Shown piece by piece: positions 60,228 to 64,000 of a stretch of DNA of 64,000 bases. The number at the start of each line of letters is the position of its first letter. The stretch's first letter is position 1. Made by a program: the position numbers and the translations under genes. The stretch is from Pelobacter sp. UBA6093 (GTDB lineage Bacteria; Desulfobacterota; Desulfuromonadia; Desulfuromonadales; Syntrophotaleaceae): positions 81,284 through 145,283 of the forward strand of contig DIWZ01000012.1 in the NCBI GenBank assembly GCA_002435955.1. Reading direction: 5' to 3'. The notes beneath the pieces are model-generated. The model saw only the letters and a list, made by a program, of their open reading frames with translations. It was not told the origin of the DNA and did no database searches.

Positions 60228-61193
60228 TTATAACGATGCAAAATATTCTACCATCCTTTTGCGCATCGCAGTGTCGGGAAGACGGCCAAAACCCGCCGCC
60301 ATATTGTCCTGCAGGTGATGGACTTTGGAAGTGGCGGGGATCACGCAGGTGACTGCCGGATGGGAAACGATGAACTTGAGAAAGAACTGTCCCCAGCTTG
60401 CGCAATCGCAATCGGCGGCCCAGTCCGGCAGCGCCTGGCCCTTGATCTTGCGAAAAAGATCGCCGCGCTGGAAGGGTCGGTTGATCAGTACCGCCATCCC
60501 GCGGTCGGCCGCCAGCGGCAGCAGGCGCTGCTCGACGTCGCGATCCTGGATGTTGTAGCTGAATTGGACGAAGTCCAGCGACTCGTTGCGCAGGATCTTC
60601 TCCAGTTGCCGGTGATACCGGCCGTGGGAAGTGGTGATGCCGGTGTAGCGAATTTTCCCTTCGGCTTTCCAGGCCTTGAGAGTCTTCAGGTGGGTCTGCC
60701 AGTCACGCAGATTGTGAATCTGCATCAGATCGAAGCTGCTGATGCCCCACTTTTGCAGGGAGTCTTCCATTTGGCGGATGCCTGCTCGCTCGCCATCGGT
60801 CCAGACCTTGGTTGCGGCAAACAGCTTGTCCCGGTTTCCGACGCGGTTCAGCAGTTCGCCGATGACCCGCTCCGCCTGCCCGTACATGGGCGAAGAGTCC
60901 ACCAGTTCGCCGCCGTTGGCGAAGAAGGTCTGCAGGACCTCGGCGAGGCCGGACAGGGTGGCTTCGCCGCCGCTGATGTTAAAGGTTCGCGAGGTACCCA
61001 GGCCGATGACCGGCAGGGTTTCGCCGGTGGCGGGGATGATCTTACGAATCGCGGTTTTGCCGATCGCAGTCGTGTGAATCGCGGCCTTGTCCGCAGCTCG
61101 CAACCCCAAAGGAGCAAACCAGGCGGACGCCAGCGCTGCAGCCAGGGTGCCCAGGAAGGTTCTTCGGGAGATCCGATGATCGTTAGCATTCAT
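60228..61193 (-). CDS. Tat-exported aldo/keto reductase
   Basis: The 321-residue protein begins with a twin-arginine signal (HRISRRTFLGTLAAALASAW) and continues into an aldo/keto reductase barrel: IGLGTSRTFN, catalytic Tyr/Lys region DSSPMYGQAERVIGE and FAATKVWTDG, and GITTSHGRYH. The expected catalytic Asp50-Tyr55-Lys84-His117 equivalents are represented by DSSPMY, TKVW and QIHNL. Export of a folded, NADPH-dependent enzyme to the periplasm is unusual and raises the question of cofactor supply. It overlaps the upstream transporter gene by four bases (ATGA). Confidence 0.9.
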   Translation of the reverse strand: MNANDHRISRRTFLGTLAAALASAWFAPLGLRAADKAAIHTTAIGKTAIRKIIPATGETLPVIGLGTSRTFNISGGEATLSGLAEVLQTFFANGGELVDSSPMYGQAERVIGELLNRVGNRDKLFAATKVWTDGERAGIRQMEDSLQKWGISSFDLMQIHNLRDWQTHLKTLKAWKAEGKIRYTGITTSHGRYHRQLEKILRNESLDFVQFSYNIQDRDVEQRLLPLAADRGMAVLINRPFQRGDLFRKIKGQALPDWAADCDCASWGQFFLKFIVSHPAVTCVIPATSKVHHLQDNMAAGFGRLPDTAMRKRMVEYFASL

Positions 61194-62530
61194 GGTGATT
61201 CCTCCTCCGATTGTGCTCGTGCTTCCTGCATTCTGCCAAGCCGGTAGCAGATCCAGGCCCAGCCGCCGGCCACCGGTACGGCAAGAAAAGCGATGGCCGA
61301 AAGCCCGAGGCCGAAAGCTTGCAGACCCGTATAGGCCCAGGCGCTGAGGACATCGCCGCTGCGGTAAATGACCGTATCTATCACGTTTTTCGCCTTGTAC
61401 TTTTCCTCCTGACTGAGGACGACGAACAGCATTTCCCGGGCGGGCTTCATGATGGCGTAATTGCCGGCCCGGCGTCCAACCTGCACGGCAACCAGCACTA
61501 CCAGCATCGGGGCGAGACCTAGCAGCAGGAAACCGCCAGCCAGCAACAGCGGGACCAGCGCCAGGGCCCAACCCATGCCGACGGTTTTGACAATGCGGCT
61601 GGTCAGAAAGACCTGCCCGACAAGGGTCAGGGCGTTGACGGCAAAATCCATGGCCGCGAAGACCGTGGTGCGCTTTGCCGGGTCGTCGAAGCTGTCGCGG
61701 ATGATCTGCGCCTGTTGAAAATAGAGGAAAGTCGAAAGGGTCGCGTAGAGCAGAATCAGCAGGCAGATTCCCAACAGGTAGGGTGAGCGGATAATAAGCC
61801 TGAGGCCCGCCAGTGCCCCGCCTCCCAGGCCCCGCTGTTTGCCCACGGGCCGTGACTTTCCGGCATCCGCGGTGGAAACGGTCGGATTTGGAACCGTGTC
61901 CTCGCGCCAGGCGATCAGTCGGCGGATGCAAAGCATCGCCCACGCCAGGCCGGCGGCGGAGATCAGCAGCAGATTGGTGGGGCCCAGGGGGATGGCCAAA
62001 GTGGCGGTCAGGGCGGGCCCGGCCAACGCGCCGGCGGTGCCGCCGGCTGCAATGAAACCGAACAGACGCTTAGCCTGGGCGTCGTTGAACAGATCGGCCA
62101 TGAAACTCCAGAACACCGAAACGATGAACAGATTGAAAACACTGGTCCAGATAAAAAAGGCGCGCGCCACCCAGACCTCGGTCACCCCGGATCGGAACAG
62201 TCCGAAGAAGAGCAGCAGGCAAGCGATAAAAAAGAGGTAGACCAGCGGCAGAAACTGTTTGCGGGAATAGTGGGAAGTCACCCAGCCGAACAAGGGAACG
62301 GCGGCCAGCATAGCCAGAAAGGTGCCGGTAAACAGCCACTGCAGATGCTCGACGCCGCCGGCGATCCCCATTTCGTCGCGCATCGGCCGCAGAATGTAGT
62401 AGGAGCACAGCAGGGAGAAAAAATAGCTGAAAGACCAGAGCAGTGCCCGGATTTCCTCCGGTTCCACCTTGACCAGCCGTATCAACCAGGTTTGGACCCG
62501 AGAGGTCCCGGATTCGGGGGGTCTGTCCAT
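61190..62530 (-). CDS. Predicted transporter, NTP/NDP-exchanger-like MFS protein
   Basis: The 446-residue membrane protein has ~12 hydrophobic segments. Sequence such as ALLWSFSYFFSLLCSYYILR, PMRDEMGIAGG, VFWSFMADLFNDAQAKRLFG and FIAAGGTAGALAGPALTATL resembles bacterial members of the TLC (ADP/ATP exchanger-like) group, often annotated as MFS. Substrate unproven; most free-living homologues are uncharacterised. Translationally coupled to the Tat-exported aldo/keto reductase downstream, which suggests a joint role. Confidence 0.78.
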   Translation of the reverse strand: MDRPPESGTSRVQTWLIRLVKVEPEEIRALLWSFSYFFSLLCSYYILRPMRDEMGIAGGVEHLQWLFTGTFLAMLAAVPLFGWVTSHYSRKQFLPLVYLFFIACLLLFFGLFRSGVTEVWVARAFFIWTSVFNLFIVSVFWSFMADLFNDAQAKRLFGFIAAGGTAGALAGPALTATLAIPLGPTNLLLISAAGLAWAMLCIRRLIAWREDTVPNPTVSTADAGKSRPVGKQRGLGGGALAGLRLIIRSPYLLGICLLILLYATLSTFLYFQQAQIIRDSFDDPAKRTTVFAAMDFAVNALTLVGQVFLTSRIVKTVGMGWALALVPLLLAGGFLLLGLAPMLVVLVAVQVGRRAGNYAIMKPAREMLFVVLSQEEKYKAKNVIDTVIYRSGDVLSAWAYTGLQAFGLGLSAIAFLAVPVAGGWAWICYRLGRMQEARAQSEEESP

Positions 62531-62595
62531 GGAAACTTCCCTCCACGTGCGGCCCGGATTCTCTCCAAGTATACAGTGGAAGGGGGATTTTTCAC

Positions 62596-63516
62596 TTAAT
62601 CGGTTTTCAACCCGGCAAGGCGAAGAGTCCGCTGGTTCTCGGCCAGAGTCCTGGGAATGATAACCGTCACCCCGTAGCCCTGATCCAGAAGCTTCAAGCT
62701 GAGCTCACTCGCCTCGCCATCTGTCGGGTCGGGCTGGGCCGACCCGCGCAGAGAGCCTCGCTGCAGATTGTTGATTATGGCACCTATATGAGCCAGGCCG
62801 ATGGTGAACATGGCCTTGCGGTTGCCGATTTGGCCTGTCCGATAGGCCTCTTCCACGATGTCCGGGATATTCTGCAGCATGACAGCGGTGCGCTCATCCT
62901 GAAGAAGATTGAGTTCAGAAAGGACCGAGAAGTCCTTTTCCTGGCGCGCCTGGTGCAAAAGGCGACTGATATCGCGGTAAAGCTGCTCGTTTTCGACCTG
63001 GCCGAAGGGAATATTGTAATTGGCCTTCAGGAGCAAGTCGGCGTTGACGAACCGTATGGGATCACTCAGGCGATCTTTCAGGGTCTGGTTATCGAGCCGC
63101 ATGGTTTCCCGGGCGGTCTCCATGGAGGAAACCTTCCCCTTAGCGGTTTTCTGGAAAAAGCCCTCCGGCAAAAGCATTTCGACATTATTTTCCAGTATCA
63201 GCCATTCGCCGATCCGGTAGATTTCCGCCTGAACCTTGACCAGGTCGGGACCACCCTGACCGGTGAGCGCACTGCGATGACTCTGACCGATGATGTAGAC
63301 CTGTTGCGGGGCGTGGGGGTTTTTCCGGTAGATAATCTCGCCGTATTCGGCGAGCGCGAACTGTTCGCTTGCGGCCTGCAGATCTTCTGCAGGGATCCCG
63401 GCGACATCCTGGGTGCTGGAGTTCGCTCCATGCGGCAGCACAATGGCGCACGCCAGAACCAAAAAGCCGAACAGATAGGGCATGCAGAAATTACGTAATC
63501 TTGTAAATAAAATCAT
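62596..63516 (-). CDS. Exported TraB/TIKI-like protein with two GxxH motifs
   Basis: The 306-residue protein has an N-terminal signal (FGFLVLACAIVLPHGANS) and the two GxxH motifs that define the TraB/TIKI/GumN fold: GQSH in VYIIGQSHRSAL near residue 77 and GLAH in FTIGLAHIGAI near residue 240. TIKI proteins are metallopeptidase-like; bacterial GumN-like members have unknown function. ATG 63516 is preceded by GGAGGA at a somewhat long distance (14 bases); ATG 63483 and ATG 63585 are alternatives. It is upstream of, and separate from, the transporter gene. Confidence 0.75.
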   Translation of the reverse strand: MILFTRLRNFCMPYLFGFLVLACAIVLPHGANSSTQDVAGIPAEDLQAASEQFALAEYGEIIYRKNPHAPQQVYIIGQSHRSALTGQGGPDLVKVQAEIYRIGEWLILENNVEMLLPEGFFQKTAKGKVSSMETARETMRLDNQTLKDRLSDPIRFVNADLLLKANYNIPFGQVENEQLYRDISRLLHQARQEKDFSVLSELNLLQDERTAVMLQNIPDIVEEAYRTGQIGNRKAMFTIGLAHIGAIINNLQRGSLRGSAQPDPTDGEASELSLKLLDQGYGVTVIIPRTLAENQRTLRLAGLKTD

Positions 63517-63589
63517 GGAAGTCTTTTTGTCCTCCTTGTCAAAAAATGGTACAGGAAGGTCATCTGGCAGCGCTTTTTTGACCATCCGT

Positions 63590-63613
63590 CCGGTAAAAGG
63601 CCCGTTTTACCGG
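63590..63613. repeat. Short perfect inverted repeat upstream of the TraB-like gene
   Basis: CCGGTAAAA / TTTTACCGG, nine base pairs around GGCCCG. It lies ~75 bp before the chosen start of the TraB-like gene, in its probable 5' leader. No U-run follows on either strand, so it is not a terminator; an operator or RNA hairpin is possible. No gene is recognised from here to the window end (63614-64000). Confidence 0.5.
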
Positions 63614-63916
63614 AGGAAATCAGGTTCTGATCTGAAAACTGCACTAATCGTGCCCAGAGACCTCAGCTCCCGTAGCGCAATTCGCCTCTCTCGGGCATTG
63701 TCACCAGTAAGGCGGTCGTGCCGGTAAGCCACAGAATTTATTGTTGTTTATTGTTATACAGAACCAAAATCCGAAAGTAGATGATTTTGCGCAATTTTTT
63801 GTCGATTGGCAACCAATTTCCGGTTGCTTGGAGGATAAAAGGACTGAGGGGGATTTCTGGGATGTTGGGACGGGGTTACCTTCACTGATCGGACCGGTTC
63901 TCTTCTTCCTGGGAGG

Positions 63917-63938
63917 CTGTCGGACTATACGGGTCGAA
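63917..63938. repeat. REP-like repeat, left arm
   Basis: CTGTCGGACTATACGGGTCGAA matches the left arm and part of the centre of the complete REP palindrome (CTGTCGGACTATCCGGGCCGAA) with two changed bases. The right arm is not present in the last 62 bases. Confidence 0.7.
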
Positions 63939-64000
63939 GGGAAAATTTGGATGTTTGAGAACAGATTTCAGCCCGTTTGAAGGTTCATAGCCGTAGCTAT

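Noticed and set aside
63741..63980. 79-codon frame near the window end
   Set aside because: It runs through the REP left arm, has no ribosome site of note and no recognisable domain.

Overview
The window is a contiguous stretch of a GC-rich Gram-negative bacterial chromosome with about 54 protein genes, one tRNA and the RNase P RNA. The Gram-negative assignment rests on a PagL-type outer-membrane lipid A deacylase, several lipoproteins, a WaaP-like kinase domain and an E. coli-like elongated sigma-70. The mix of dnaG-rpoD housekeeping genes, many PAS/GGDEF signalling proteins, a V4R protein and a diadenylate cyclase fits a Desulfuromonadales/Geobacterales-type anaerobe (Pelobacter/Syntrophotalea/Desulfuromonas-like). 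That placement is inference, not proof. No prophage, integrase, intact IS element or CRISPR array was seen.

Layout. 1-8.4 kb: mutS2 (cut by the window edge), dnaG, rpoD, a CAU-anticodon tRNA with its own promoter, a NIF3-family gene, a coiled-coil/zinc-ribbon protein and rnpB. 8.4-15.5 kb: Cys-cluster protein, LOG protein, Nudix hydrolase, four-S1-domain protein, slyD, DUF1653, cvfB-like, purB. 15.5-23.4 kb: a decayed REP-associated transposase, a DUF4403 protein, a very large sensor kinase and a two-component pair. 23.4-31.2 kb: GFA-type protein, DUF488, msrA-capA, a truncated SRAP remnant, DUF2254, a glycosidase-like/LPS-kinase-like fusion and a secreted ATP-dependent DNA ligase. 31.2-45.5 kb: MASE3 kinase, recQ, SDR, FetAB-like exporter, diadenylate cyclase, methyltransferase, rhlE, pseudouridine synthase, repeat-bearing lipoprotein, spermidine-synthase-like protein, ABC-F ATPase. 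45.6-56.7 kb: V4R-diguanylate cyclase pair, PagL, ferritin-like protein, an AT-rich methyltransferase, Fcy1-like cytosine deaminase, MscS-family channel, YjdM, Zn/Cd-type P-ATPase, Bax-inhibitor-1 protein. 56.7-64 kb: PBP1A, UppP, a Tat-exported aldo/keto reductase with a nucleotide-exchanger-like transporter, and a periplasmic TraB/TIKI-like protein.

Most genes are ordinary; the unusual content is intergenic. Four kinds of non-coding repeat are present: (i) a ~185-bp multi-stem element at 7.75 and 55.53 kb whose stem changes are compensatory; (ii) a ~295-bp element at 22.99 and 39.03 kb with conserved hairpins; (iii) a REP-like palindrome (core GGATAGTCCGACAG) at five or more sites, in the same window as a RAYT-transposase remnant; (iv) a 161-bp palindrome with 21-bp perfect inverted ends whose tip supplies the stop codon of a DUF1653 gene. 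A 17-unit heptamer tandem array sits after the S1 gene. The most unusual proteins are the fusion at 27.9 kb, a DacZ-like diadenylate cyclase with an altered RHR motif, and a SlyD whose metal-binding cysteines lie inside the FKBP domain.
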